This document shows positions 25,652 to 34,021 of a stretch of 64,000 nt of DNA, piece by piece. The stretch is from the NCBI RefSeq assembly GCF_009600985.1, contig NZ_VDFP01000010.1, forward strand, positions 22,645-86,644. The letters run 5' to 3'. The notes below the pieces were generated by a model. That model was given only the letters and a program-made list of their open reading frames with translations, did no database searches and had not been told where the DNA came from. A program made the translations under genes and the position numbers. Numbering within the stretch: the stretch's first letter is position 1; each line of letters opens with the position of its first letter. Source of the stretch: Companilactobacillus halodurans (GTDB lineage Bacteria; Bacillota; Bacilli; Lactobacillales; Lactobacillaceae).

Positions 25652-25709
25652 ATTATCCAACAATATTTAGACTATGTAAACGTTTTTCTCAGTAAAAGTA
25701 TATACTTTT
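25652..25709 (-). promoter_or_regulatory. Promoter with the AAAAGTATATACTTTT operator
   Basis: On the minus strand the dyad (25694-25709), exactly 13 bases, TTTACA (25675-25680), 17 bases, GATAAT (25652-25657). Identical dyad and dyad-to--35 distance as at 13502. Confidence 0.75.
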
Positions 25710-25725
25710 TTTAAAAATTAGCTTG

Positions 25726-25755
25726 AAAAAAAACCACTCTTTAAAATAAGAGTGG
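25726..25755 (-). terminator. Terminator of the anion permease gene
   Basis: CCACTCTT / AAGAGTGG stem followed on the minus strand by a T8 run. Confidence 0.85.
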
Positions 25756-25760
25756 GTAGT

Positions 25761-26870
25761 TTATAGTCCAAAATCAATTAAGAAGAATCCAATAGTACCG
25801 ATAATGATTAACATCGTGAAATTAATAATGGCAAACATTGCGAGATACTTACCAGGATTTTTCTTAAAGAAGAAACGATATTGTTTAAAAGCTAGCAAGT
25901 TAGCAAGTGAAGCTACAACAGAACCAAGCCCACCAATGTTCGAGCCTAAGAAGATGGCATGAACATATTTTGAGAACTTAGAAACTAAGATAGTCGTAGG
26001 AACGTTACTGATAAATTGACTAGTGATAATTGAAGTCAAATAAGTGCTAGTTCTTGTTTGAATAAATTGTTGCAAGTGATTGACGATTGCTGGTTCACGG
26101 TTGATATTACCAACGGCAATAAAGAAACACATGAAAATCAGTACAATCGAATAGTCAACCGACTGCAAAATATGAGGATTAATGAAGATTACTAACAATA
26201 AAGCTGCAATCAAAGATCCCCACATTGGAATAACGGAGAATATCCCTAAGAAAATTACGATTGTTACGGCAACCGTTAAAGCCAAACTAGGAATATTCAA
26301 CTCGACAGCAGGCAATTCAGTCAATTCAATTGGATCTTTGGGGAAAAATCTGGTAATCAGAAATACCGCCAAAAAAGTTACGATTGTGATTGGAGTCGAC
26401 ATAATAAAGAATTGTTTAATGCCAAGGTTGAAATGTGTCAATAAGAACAAGTTGTGCGTGTTTCCGAACGGAGTAAAAATACTTCCTAAATTTGCTGCCA
26501 TTGCAATGATAATTACTGGTAGAATAGGATTAACTTTTATTCGTTTAGAAAGTTGGTAAAACAGTGGAACTAAGGTTAAAATTGTAACATCATTAGTTAA
26601 GAACATCGCTCCAAAAAAAGATAAGGAAGCTAGCATGAAGATCATTTGTCGCGTGGTCTTGGCTTTATGTGTCATGTACGCGGCATAATATTTTAGAAAG
26701 TCCAAATAATCGTAAATTTGGATTATAATCATCATAGAAAGTATCGATGCCAATGTTTTCCAGTTAATGTCCATCAATTGCGGTGGACTTATGAAGATAG
26801 AAGTAATGATTGCTGCTGCCCCGGCAATCCATAATACTTTATCAGAAAATACTCGTTTTAATACAGCCAT
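25761..26870 (-). CDS. Anion permease, ArsB/SLC13 (ion transporter) superfamily
   Basis: 369 residues, about ten membrane helices. Two pseudo-repeats carry FFGAMFLTNDVTILTLVPLF and TSIITSQFISNVPTTILVSKF, plus NLGSIFTPFGNTHN. These match the ion-transporter superfamily that includes arsenite pumps and sodium-dicarboxylate carriers. The substrate cannot be named. No arsenic genes adjoin it. Monocistronic. Confidence 0.8.
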   Translation of the reverse strand: MAVLKRVFSDKVLWIAGAAAIITSIFISPPQLMDINWKTLASILSMMIIIQIYDYLDFLKYYAAYMTHKAKTTRQMIFMLASLSFFGAMFLTNDVTILTLVPLFYQLSKRIKVNPILPVIIIAMAANLGSIFTPFGNTHNLFLLTHFNLGIKQFFIMSTPITIVTFLAVFLITRFFPKDPIELTELPAVELNIPSLALTVAVTIVIFLGIFSVIPMWGSLIAALLLVIFINPHILQSVDYSIVLIFMCFFIAVGNINREPAIVNHLQQFIQTRTSTYLTSIITSQFISNVPTTILVSKFSKYVHAIFLGSNIGGLGSVVASLANLLAFKQYRFFFKKNPGKYLAMFAIINFTMLIIIGTIGFFLIDFGL

Positions 26871-27059
26871 TTACGTTTCCCCTACAAAAAAGAAGTACCT
26901 TATATAGTATAAAGATAAAAGTACTGTTAAAAAAGATAATTATACAAAAAAATCAAAATAAACTTCTAAAACTTATTAATTTCAAAAAATATTTTTATAA
27001 AAAGTCCATTATACTGCAACCATAGTATACTAAATTTCAATCACAAGCGAGGATTATAA

Positions 27060-27212
27060 ATGCAAATTATTTTATCGATAATAATGTTTATCTTAGGAAT
27101 AGCAATTATGAGTATCTCATTCAAAGCTAAAAAAGAGTTAATTTATTACATAACTCTAATAATTGGAGTAGCTGTCTTTTTTGCAGGAATTTACCTAATT
27201 TTTCCTAAATAA
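27060..27212 (+). CDS. Small two-helix membrane peptide
   Basis: 50 residues. Two hydrophobic helices (MQIILSIIMFILGIAIMSI and YYITLIIGVAVFFAGIYLI) joined by a short basic loop FKAKKE. GCGAGG precedes the ATG by eight bases. No family recognised. Transcribed towards another small membrane protein 58 bp downstream, likely the same transcript. The 190-bp gap before it holds divergent promoters only. Confidence 0.5.
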   Translation: MQIILSIIMFILGIAIMSISFKAKKELIYYITLIIGVAVFFAGIYLIFPK

Positions 27213-27269
27213 TGGTCAATTTATTTTGTAATTGGTATAATCGAACTATCAAATAGGGGAGGGATTTCC

Positions 27270-27452
27270 ATGATTTTGAAACGTACATCTCTTTTGGTTT
27301 TAGTCTCAATGCTCTTAAGTGTAGTCGAGATGACCGTAGATCCCGGATTTTTCCTAGGACGCATATCCTTGGTCTTTTCGGGAGCGTTGCTAGTTTTATT
27401 ATCACTGCTATTTGTAAAGAGTTTGTGGCGATTTAGTCCAAATAAAAAGTAA
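27270..27452 (+). CDS. Small membrane protein
   Basis: 60 residues with strong RBS AGGGGAGGG. Hydrophobic helices at about 7-25 and 32-50, short basic C-terminus RFSPNKK. No family recognised. Followed by a strong terminator, so a real short transcription unit with the preceding peptide is likely. Confidence 0.55.
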   Translation: MILKRTSLLVLVSMLLSVVEMTVDPGFFLGRISLVFSGALLVLLSLLFVKSLWRFSPNKK

Positions 27453-27460
27453 TGAATCGT

Positions 27461-27509
27461 AAAAATAGGAGAGACATGTCATTGTTTGACATATTTCTCC
27501 TATTTTTTT
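27461..27509. terminator. Bidirectional terminator between convergent genes
   Basis: AAAAATAGGAGA ... TCTCCTATTTTTTT plus an inner TGTCA/TGACA pairing; serves the small membrane gene and the DyP peroxidase gene. Confidence 0.88.
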
Positions 27510-27548
27510 GTATGAAACAATGTTTCACAGGAAACATTTATTATTTAA

Positions 27549-28493
27549 TTAATAATCGCCATCAGCAATTTTTTCTAAAGTTGTCTTAGATGGGATAAAG
27601 AACAGGTTACCGGTAATTGGCGTACTGAAATCTAACAAACGGTCACTTTGAGTGAACATGTTTTTCAACATACGGTTAGTAATAGCAAAACCTTTTGAGT
27701 AGCCAATGAAGTAAGTACCGGTGATATCCTTTGCAGGGTCTGAAAATGGCACGTTCATTCTGACAATTTTATGTTCAACGCCGCCTTCTTCATCTTTAGA
27801 AACAACATTGTGGGCATTTGGTAATTTTTCATCATCATCTAGTTCGCGGTCAGAAAATTTGTGACGTCCGATGGCTTTTTCTTGATCTTCAGTTTTAAGT
27901 TTTTTCCAAGCATCCATGTTATGGGTATATTTTTGAGCAAAAGCATAAGAACCATTCACGAATTCTGGGTCTTCATCATCATCGATCAAAGTGTAATCCA
28001 TTGATTCGATACCAGCTGGATTTTCAGTTCCATCAATAAAACCGATAATGGCACGACCTTCAATATAACGGAAACCGTGAGTTTCATCTTCAACTGAAGT
28101 GATAGGGCGTAAAATACCCATAAATTGGTCCATTAATTCATAACAGACGGCCATTTTCTTGGAACGTACGTGAATGAAGATGTCGCCAGGTGTAGAAACA
28201 GCTGTATATTTAGGGCCTTTTATTTCTTTAAAGTTTTCTAGTTCTTTTGGCTTTGGAGCGTCTGGGAAAAGATAATCCCAAGCATCTGATCCAAATCCCC
28301 AAGCAATGTGAGCTTGAGCTTCGGGGTCACGAATTCTCATACTATTAATAATCGAATTAGACATATCGGAAAATTCTGCGATAGCATCTTTTTCTTTTTG
28401 CAAATCTTTATGGTTTAGCATCAATGTTGTGAAGATGACACTTTCACCGGCATCTTTGTAAACATCTTGAGCTTTTTTTATGTCGACTGTCAT
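27549..28493 (-). CDS. DyP-type peroxidase
   Basis: 314 residues, ferredoxin-like dimeric haem fold. GFIDGTENP holds the catalytic Asp154 of the GxxDG motif. His241 in EHKIVRMNVPF is the likely proximal haem ligand, with Arg245 distal. No twin-arginine signal, so cytoplasmic, as for B-type DyPs of lactobacilli. Oxidises dyes or porphyrinogen-like compounds with peroxide. Monocistronic. Confidence 0.9.
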   Translation of the reverse strand: MTVDIKKAQDVYKDAGESVIFTTLMLNHKDLQKEKDAIAEFSDMSNSIINSMRIRDPEAQAHIAWGFGSDAWDYLFPDAPKPKELENFKEIKGPKYTAVSTPGDIFIHVRSKKMAVCYELMDQFMGILRPITSVEDETHGFRYIEGRAIIGFIDGTENPAGIESMDYTLIDDDEDPEFVNGSYAFAQKYTHNMDAWKKLKTEDQEKAIGRHKFSDRELDDDEKLPNAHNVVSKDEEGGVEHKIVRMNVPFSDPAKDITGTYFIGYSKGFAITNRMLKNMFTQSDRLLDFSTPITGNLFFIPSKTTLEKIADGDY

Positions 28494-28658
28494 GAATTTA
28501 CCTCCAGAATATTTGTATACACAGTTAGCTTATCATACTATAAATTCAATTGTTATAATTAAAATCTGCAAAATAAAATTCTTGATTATGTTCCTAAATT
28601 GGCGAATAATTAAATTAATAATTGCTTTTTGATAATTCCTGAAAGGAAGTACAGAAAT

Positions 28659-29648
28659 ATGTGTACTAGTCTTAGTTTAGGAGCTTTAGACGGCTCAAAA
28701 TTTTTGGCAAGAACAATGGATTTTGCCTTTGAATTAAATGGCAGACCAACTTTTTTGCCAGAACAATATCAATGGATTTCTTCCTATGATAATAAAACAT
28801 ATACCGCAGATTACGCCGTTATGGGAACCGGTGCTAAATACGGCAATAACTATATGGTAGCTGATGGATTCAATGAATACGGATTGTCTGCTGCAGAATT
28901 ATACTTCTCTCACGCTGCTAAATATGAAACAGAACCAACAGATGGTGAAATCAATTTAGTTGCTGAAGAATTTATTCTTTGGGCCTTGGGTAATAACAAG
29001 TCAATTGAAGATTTGAAAGAAAATCTCAAACAAGTTCACTTGATTGAATCAAATAGTGGCGTTATGGGACAAAATCAACCACTTCACTGGATTTTCAGCG
29101 ATGCTACAGGAGCCACCTATATTCTTGAACCAGAAGGAAATGGCTTGACTCTTCAAGAAGATAAAGTAGGCGTGATGACGAATACACCTGATTACAATTG
29201 GCATAAGACTAACTTGGCTAACTATTTAGGTGCTCAAACAACTAACTTTGGTGCTAAAACATTTGGCGACCAAGAAGTTATTCCTTTAGGACAAAATGGT
29301 ACGTTCAGATTGCCCGGAGGCTTCACTGCAGTTGACCGTTTTGTTCGAACAGCATTTATTCGCAATGCAACTGAAGAACCAAAAGATGCCAAGCAAGCGG
29401 TAAATACAATTTTACATATGCTCGATAGCGTAACTATTCCTCGTGGCGTTAACCTCAAAGAAGATGGGGAAGCCAGCTACACTCAATATCAAACAGTGCT
29501 TGATTTGACGAACAAAGTTATGTACTTCGTGCCATATGGCAATAGAACAGTTTATTCGATTGAATTAACTGATAACTTGATCAAGAATCAAAAGGAACCA
29601 AAAGAATTCCCAGTAGATATGAATCAAGAATTTAAGGCATTGAATTAA
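28659..29648 (+). CDS. C59-family linear amide hydrolase (penicillin V acylase / bile salt hydrolase family)
   Basis: 329 residues from ATG at 28659, because Cys must follow Met to become the N-terminal nucleophile (MCTSLSLGALDGSKFLARTMDF with Cys2, Arg and Asp conserved) and AAAGGAAG lies ahead. VADGFNEYGLSAAELYF, GVMTNTPDYNWH and GFTAVDRFVRTAF are family motifs. Could act on bile salts, penicillin V or acyl-homoserine lactones; the sequence alone does not decide. Confidence 0.9.
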   Translation: MCTSLSLGALDGSKFLARTMDFAFELNGRPTFLPEQYQWISSYDNKTYTADYAVMGTGAKYGNNYMVADGFNEYGLSAAELYFSHAAKYETEPTDGEINLVAEEFILWALGNNKSIEDLKENLKQVHLIESNSGVMGQNQPLHWIFSDATGATYILEPEGNGLTLQEDKVGVMTNTPDYNWHKTNLANYLGAQTTNFGAKTFGDQEVIPLGQNGTFRLPGGFTAVDRFVRTAFIRNATEEPKDAKQAVNTILHMLDSVTIPRGVNLKEDGEASYTQYQTVLDLTNKVMYFVPYGNRTVYSIELTDNLIKNQKEPKEFPVDMNQEFKALN

Positions 29649-29664
29649 AAAAATAATAATTAAG

Positions 29665-29708
29665 AAAGCGTGATATCAGTGTAATCTGAATTGATATGAC
29701 GCTTTTTT
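29665..29708 (+). terminator. Terminator of the C59 hydrolase gene
   Basis: AAAGCGT-g-ATATCA / TGATAT-g-ACGCTTT with T-run. Confidence 0.85.
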
Positions 29709-29780
29709 GTGCCAAAAAGATTTTGAAGATAAAAAAATAAGTGCTACTATAATCACAATTCAATAAGGAGGTTATTAATT

Positions 29781-29843
29781 ATGTTTAATGAAAATCAAAG
29801 TAGTTGTAATGTATTAGTAACCTTGCTCGTCATTTTGATTTGA
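29781..29843 (+). CDS. 20-residue hydrophobic peptide gene with its own promoter and terminator
   Basis: MFNENQSSCNVLVTLLVILI. AAGGAGG lies eight bases upstream. -10 TATAAT at 29748-29753 with TTGAAG 19 bases before it. The stop is followed by a 9-bp hairpin (29868-29903) and an intrinsic terminator. The polar N-terminus and uninterrupted hydrophobic C-terminus resemble type I toxins or small membrane regulators in layout, but no family match is claimed. Confidence 0.5.
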   Translation: MFNENQSSCNVLVTLLVILI

Positions 29844-29867
29844 AGTAGGACTTAGACAATTGATATG

Positions 29868-29942
29868 TCAAGCCCTATTTTTGCTTATCAAATGAGGGCT
29901 TGATGAAGGGACCTCATCGTAAAAGTTGAGGTTCCTTTTTTT
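29868..29942 (+). terminator. Hairpin plus terminator behind the 20-residue peptide
   Basis: TCAAGCCCT/AGGGCTTGA (29868-29903), then GGGACCTCA/TGAGGTTCC with a T7 run (29908-29942). The transcript would be about 180 nt. Bases 29943-30088 hold no gene. Confidence 0.8.
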
Positions 29943-30088
29943 ATACTCTTTAAATTAAAAAATATCTAATTTAAGATAATTAGTCTAATTTTTGGCTAAT
30001 CTTATTTGAAGCTGGCTTAAAATTGACAAGGCTATAAACGCCTATTCTTCGGTGATTACAAGAATAATTGTTGAAATTTAAAATTAGA

Positions 30089-30147
30089 TTGACATTAAAA
30101 AATAATTAGAATATAATCCACAATATAAATAACGTTATATAACGTTA
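30089..30147 (+). promoter_or_regulatory. Promoter and operator of the fructosamine operon
   Basis: Consensus TTGACA (30089-30094), 17 nt, TATAAT (30112-30117). Thirteen bases on lies the perfect palindrome TAACGTTATATAACGTTA (30130-30147), placed to block transcription. A closely related site lies at 33981 in the same operon, so the operon's GntR regulator is the likely ligand. Confidence 0.85.
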
Positions 30148-30173
30148 TGTTAGTTGGAAGGGAGATTTAAAGT

Positions 30174-30983
30174 ATGAAAAAAAGGTTTTGGTATCTTGGT
30201 TCTATTTTATTGGTAATGTTAGTTTTCATGACAGCCTGTGGAAGCAATTCAAATAGCAGCAGTTCATCATTAAAGAAGATTCAAAATAAAGGTACTTTAA
30301 CGGTCGGAATGATCAGTTCCAATCCACCATATGAATATCAAGTTAATAAAGATGGCAAGCAAGAGACTAAAGGTGCCGATGTTAAATTGATTAAAAAGAT
30401 TGCGAAAAAACTAGGCGTTAAATATAAAATCAAAACAATGGATATGGATGGCCTCTTGCCAGCAGTTCAATCTGGAAAGGTTGATATGTTGGTAACTTCC
30501 TTAAGTCCTACAGCAGAACGTAAGAAAGGTGCAACATTTTCAAAAGTTTATTTCCGTAGTACGAATACTTTGGTAGTTAGGAAGAGTGATTTGAATAAAT
30601 ATAATAAGAACATTAATAATTTATCCGAGTCTAGTATTGCCGTCGTTAATAACTCTACGCAGCAGCCAATGATTGAAAAGAAGTTCCCCAATGCAAAATT
30701 GACGAAATTCTCAAAAGTAACGGATTTAGCTTTAGCACTCAATAATAACAAGGTGGATGCTTTTTCAATCGATGTACCAACGGCTACTATTCCTCTACGA
30801 CAAAATCCGAAATTGGCCATGACTAGTTGGCGTCATAAAGATGCAAGCTCAGGAGCTGCGGTGGCAATGTCAAAGAGCACTACAAAGGATTTAATCAAGA
30901 AAGTCAATCAGGTCGTTTCCAGTAACAAATCGAATTATGAAAAATGGGTTCAACAAGCTGCCAAAAACGTACCTACCAATTAG
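30174..30983 (+). CDS. ABC transporter substrate-binding lipoprotein, amino acid type
   Basis: 269 residues, lipobox MTACG. Family 3 solute-binding domain: KGTLTVGMISSNPPYEYQVNKDG..KGADVKLIKKIAKKLG, DGLLPAVQSGKVDMLVTSLSPTAERKKGATFSKVYF and NNNKVDAFSIDVPTATIPLR. This type normally binds amino acids or opines. First gene of an operon with a fructosamine kinase and deglycase, so a fructosyl-amino acid is the inferred ligand. Confidence 0.9.
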   Translation: MKKRFWYLGSILLVMLVFMTACGSNSNSSSSSLKKIQNKGTLTVGMISSNPPYEYQVNKDGKQETKGADVKLIKKIAKKLGVKYKIKTMDMDGLLPAVQSGKVDMLVTSLSPTAERKKGATFSKVYFRSTNTLVVRKSDLNKYNKNINNLSESSIAVVNNSTQQPMIEKKFPNAKLTKFSKVTDLALALNNNKVDAFSIDVPTATIPLRQNPKLAMTSWRHKDASSGAAVAMSKSTTKDLIKKVNQVVSSNKSNYEKWVQQAAKNVPTN

Positions 30984-31007
30984 ACAGCTAAGCGAGGTGT
31001 ATCAATT

Positions 31008-31670
31008 ATGGGTAATTATTCATTTTTAGGAAACTATTGGCAATTATTCGTTAGAGGCGTTGTAGTCACGGTTGAATTAGCCATCATTTCAATTATTTTA
31101 GGTTTTCTCTTAGGAATTATCTTGGCGATTATGAAACGTTCAAAAATTTGGATTATCTCATTATTAGCTAAAGCATATATTGGATTCATCAGAGATACGC
31201 CACTATTGATTCAAATTTACATTGTTTATATTGGCCTACCAATCGTCACAGGATTACAAATTCCAGATTTTATGACTGGAGTCGTGGTTCTAACACTTTA
31301 CTCAGCAGCCTATATAGCAGAAATCATTCGTTCTGGAATCGAATCATTGCCAATCGGTCAAATGGAAGCATCCCTTAGTTTAGGAATGTCTCAATGGCAG
31401 ACGATGAAAGATATTATCCTACCTCAAGCTTTCAAAAATATTTTGCCAGCTTTAGGAAATCAATTTATTGGTAACGTCAAAGATTCGTCATTGGTTTCAG
31501 TCTTAGGAATTGCTGATTTAATGTTTGAAGCACAAACCGTCAGAGGGTCAACAGCCTTAGGATTGGAGCCAATGATTGTCGCATCATTATTATATTTAGC
31601 TTTAACTTGGAGCTTGAATCGAGTTTTGAGCATGATTGAAAGGAGGATGAAGGTCAGTGATCGAACTTAA
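31008..31670 (+). CDS. ABC transporter permease, HisM/GlnP type
   Basis: 220 residues, five membrane helices, N-terminal [25 protein letters not shown] and the EAA loop [35 protein letters not shown]. Polar amino acid uptake family. Its 3' end overlaps the ATPase start by 14 bp. It probably acts as a homodimer, since only one permease is encoded. Confidence 0.92.
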   Translation: MGNYSFLGNYWQLFVRGVVVTVELAIISIILGFLLGIILAIMKRSKIWIISLLAKAYIGFIRDTPLLIQIYIVYIGLPIVTGLQIPDFMTGVVVLTLYSAAYIAEIIRSGIESLPIGQMEASLSLGMSQWQTMKDIILPQAFKNILPALGNQFIGNVKDSSLVSVLGIADLMFEAQTVRGSTALGLEPMIVASLLYLALTWSLNRVLSMIERRMKVSDRT

Positions 31671-32391
31671 ACATTTAAACAAATCATATGGAAGCAATGC
31701 AGTCTTAAAAGATATTAATCTAAAAATTAATGATGGTGAAGTGGTTGTAATTATCGGACCATCAGGATCAGGCAAGAGTACTTTATTACGGTGCTTGAAT
31801 TTGTTGGAACAACCGACTAGTGGCGAGGTTCTAGTAAATGGTCAGTCGGTATCTGGGAAAATCAAACCAGAAATTGTCAGAAAAACGAGAGAAAACATCG
31901 GCATGGTTTTTCAACACTTCAATCTTTTTCCACATTATACAGTTTTGAATAATATCATCCATGCACCAATGGTCGTAAAAAAGCAAAGCAAAGAACAAGC
32001 AGTTGAGAAAGCAAAAGAGCTTTTGCAAAAAGTAGATTTAGTGAATAAAATCGATGCTTATCCTTCATCCCTATCAGGTGGACAAGAACAAAGAATTGCA
32101 ATTGCTCGAGCATTAGCTATGGAACCTGATACTTTGCTCTTTGATGAGCCAACTTCAGCTCTTGATCCAGAAATGGTCGAAGAAGTTCTAGAAGTTATGA
32201 AAGGTTTGACTAAAACTGGAATGACCATGGTAGTTGTCACGCATGAAATGGGGTTTGCGCGTCAAGTTGGCGATAGAGTGATTTTTGTAAATGATGGCAA
32301 AATCCTAGAAGACGACACGCCTGAGAAAGTTTTTAATTCACCTAAAAATCCTCGGACACAGGATTTTCTTTCTAAAATTTTGTATACTTAA
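31657..32391 (+). CDS. ABC transporter ATP-binding protein, GlnQ type
   Basis: 244 residues from a GTG. Walker [11 protein letters not shown]-loop [10 protein letters not shown], Walker [14 protein letters not shown] and switch VTHEMG. The signature is LSGGQEQR where nearly all relatives have LSGGQQQR, a Gln-to-Glu change worth noting. Energises uptake by the neighbouring permease. Confidence 0.92.
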   Translation: MIELKHLNKSYGSNAVLKDINLKINDGEVVVIIGPSGSGKSTLLRCLNLLEQPTSGEVLVNGQSVSGKIKPEIVRKTRENIGMVFQHFNLFPHYTVLNNIIHAPMVVKKQSKEQAVEKAKELLQKVDLVNKIDAYPSSLSGGQEQRIAIARALAMEPDTLLFDEPTSALDPEMVEEVLEVMKGLTKTGMTMVVVTHEMGFARQVGDRVIFVNDGKILEDDTPEKVFNSPKNPRTQDFLSKILYT

Positions 32392-32434
32392 CCGGAATGA
32401 TTGTGAAAAATATATTAAATAAATGGTGATATAA

Positions 32435-33157
32435 ATGGTTAATAAAGAAAGCATTATTCCGTTATACGAACAAGTAAAAAATGAAATAATCAAAAAAATA
32501 TCTAATGGTATTTATGAAGTAGGAAGTAAAATTCCTGCTGAACACGAATTGGAAAAAGAGTTTAACACTAGCAGAATTACAATTCGGCGGGCAGTAGATG
32601 AATTAGTTGATGAAAATTATTTGACGAAAAAACAAGGCAAAGGGACCTTTGTTAACATTCATAAAGTTAAACGCAATCTATTATCACTGAATAGTTATAC
32701 GAACTTTATGTTACGAAATCACATTGCTCCATCAATAAAAGTTGTTGATTTGAACTTTGTAAAAGCTAATTCAAAAATTGCCCATAACTTAGGGATTGAA
32801 AAAGATGAAGCTGTTTTAAAAGTTGAACGAGTGATGCATTTTGAAAAGAACAATGAAGGATATGAAATTGCTTATTATGACGTTTCTAAATATCCGGACT
32901 TGAAGACGAAAATTTCTGATAAAACCTCAATAAGTAATTTGTTGAGAAATGATTACAGAGTTTTTGAAAATCGGAGTCATCAAATAATTAACGTTACCTT
33001 TGCAACAAAAAAAGTTGCTCAATTGATTCACGGTAATTTAGGAATACCGCTATATCAATTGGAACGCATTGCATATGATGACCAAGATATTCCAATTTAT
33101 TATTCAGTTATGTATTACGACCCGAATAAAGTCAGCTTTACAGTTGATTCCAAATAG
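32435..33157 (+). CDS. frlR: GntR-family regulator of the fructosamine operon (FrlR-like)
   Basis: 240 residues: winged helix (IIPLYEQVKNEIIKKISNGIYEVGSKIPAEHELEKEFNTSRITIRRAVDEL..GKGTF) and a UTRA sensor domain ending SVMYYDPNKVSFTV. The position between transporter and catabolic genes matches FrlR of Bacillus and E. coli in role. Palindromes at the operon promoter and before the deglycase gene are its likely sites. Confidence 0.85.
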   Translation: MVNKESIIPLYEQVKNEIIKKISNGIYEVGSKIPAEHELEKEFNTSRITIRRAVDELVDENYLTKKQGKGTFVNIHKVKRNLLSLNSYTNFMLRNHIAPSIKVVDLNFVKANSKIAHNLGIEKDEAVLKVERVMHFEKNNEGYEIAYYDVSKYPDLKTKISDKTSISNLLRNDYRVFENRSHQIINVTFATKKVAQLIHGNLGIPLYQLERIAYDDQDIPIYYSVMYYDPNKVSFTVDSK

Positions 33158-33168
33158 AAGGTGAAAAT

Positions 33169-33993
33169 ATGAGAGTGATTGGCGTTGGCGATAATGTAGT
33201 AGATATGTATTTAGACCAGAAAAAAATGTATCTTGGAGGGAATGCGCTAAATTTTGCTAACTTCGCGACTGATTTTGGCATTGAGTCAGCCTTTGTAGAC
33301 GTGTTTGGAACAGACGAAATTGCTGAATATGCGAAATCTGTTTTAAAAAAATTAAATGTTGATTTCTCTCATAGTAAAACGATTATTGGTGAAAATGGCC
33401 ATTCGCGTGTCACATTGAAGGATAATGATCGCGTTTTTATCGACAGCAATCGTGGGGGAGTTTTGAAGAACGGCTTAGATTTAAGCCCAGCTGATATTAA
33501 ATATATTAATCGATTCGATGTGGCCCATTTTAATATCAATGGACAATCAGACCAATACTTGCCAATGATTACTCGAGCACAAGTTGTTTATGATTTTTCA
33601 GACTTTTCTGATTTTGAAGCCTATAAAAAAGTTGCTAAGAATATTGATTTAGCCTGTTTTTCAGTTGGAGATTTAGCAAGGACAACTATTGAAGAAAAGG
33701 TTCAAATGTTTCAAAAATTTGAAATGACCGATATTTTGATAACGAGAGGAAACCTTGGGGCAATTTTTTATCATAATGGGCATGCTTTTGAGCAAGCAGC
33801 AAAACAAGTAAAAGCAATCGATACGATGGGTGCAGGGGATGCATTTATCACAGCTTTTAGTATTGGGTACTTTAGTAATAAAGATATAGACAGTTGTTTA
33901 GAAATGGCAACTGATTATGCAGCTAAGCAAGTTCAAAGGGCAGGTTCGTTTGGAAATGCTCGAGATTTGCCGCTTAAATATAACGTTATATAA
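33169..33993 (+). CDS. frlD: Fructosamine kinase, PfkB family (FrlD-like)
   Basis: 274 residues. GDNVVDMYLDQKKMYLGGNALNFANF at the start, the middle DNDRVF and YDFSDFSDF, and DTMGAGDAF with the catalytic Asp. All these fit FrlD fructoselysine 6-kinase better than generic sugar kinases. Phosphorylates the imported fructosyl-amino acid at C6. The last codons overlap an operator-like sequence. Confidence 0.85.
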   Translation: MRVIGVGDNVVDMYLDQKKMYLGGNALNFANFATDFGIESAFVDVFGTDEIAEYAKSVLKKLNVDFSHSKTIIGENGHSRVTLKDNDRVFIDSNRGGVLKNGLDLSPADIKYINRFDVAHFNINGQSDQYLPMITRAQVVYDFSDFSDFEAYKKVAKNIDLACFSVGDLARTTIEEKVQMFQKFEMTDILITRGNLGAIFYHNGHAFEQAAKQVKAIDTMGAGDAFITAFSIGYFSNKDIDSCLEMATDYAAKQVQRAGSFGNARDLPLKYNVI

Positions 33994-33998
33994 CATAT
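33981..33998. promoter_or_regulatory. Second GntR site, overlapping the end of frlD
   Basis: TAACGTTATATAACATAT keeps the first 14 bases of the palindrome at 30130. It includes the frlD stop codon and lies 23 bases before the frlB-like start. It may act as an internal operator or roadblock. Confidence 0.6.
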
Positions 33999-34021
33999 TA
34001 CATATTAGATGGAGGAAGATA

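Noticed and set aside
33917..34021. Longer N-terminus of the FrlB-like deglycase overlapping the kinase gene
   Set aside because: No ribosome site, unusual composition, and GGAGG directly before ATG 34022.
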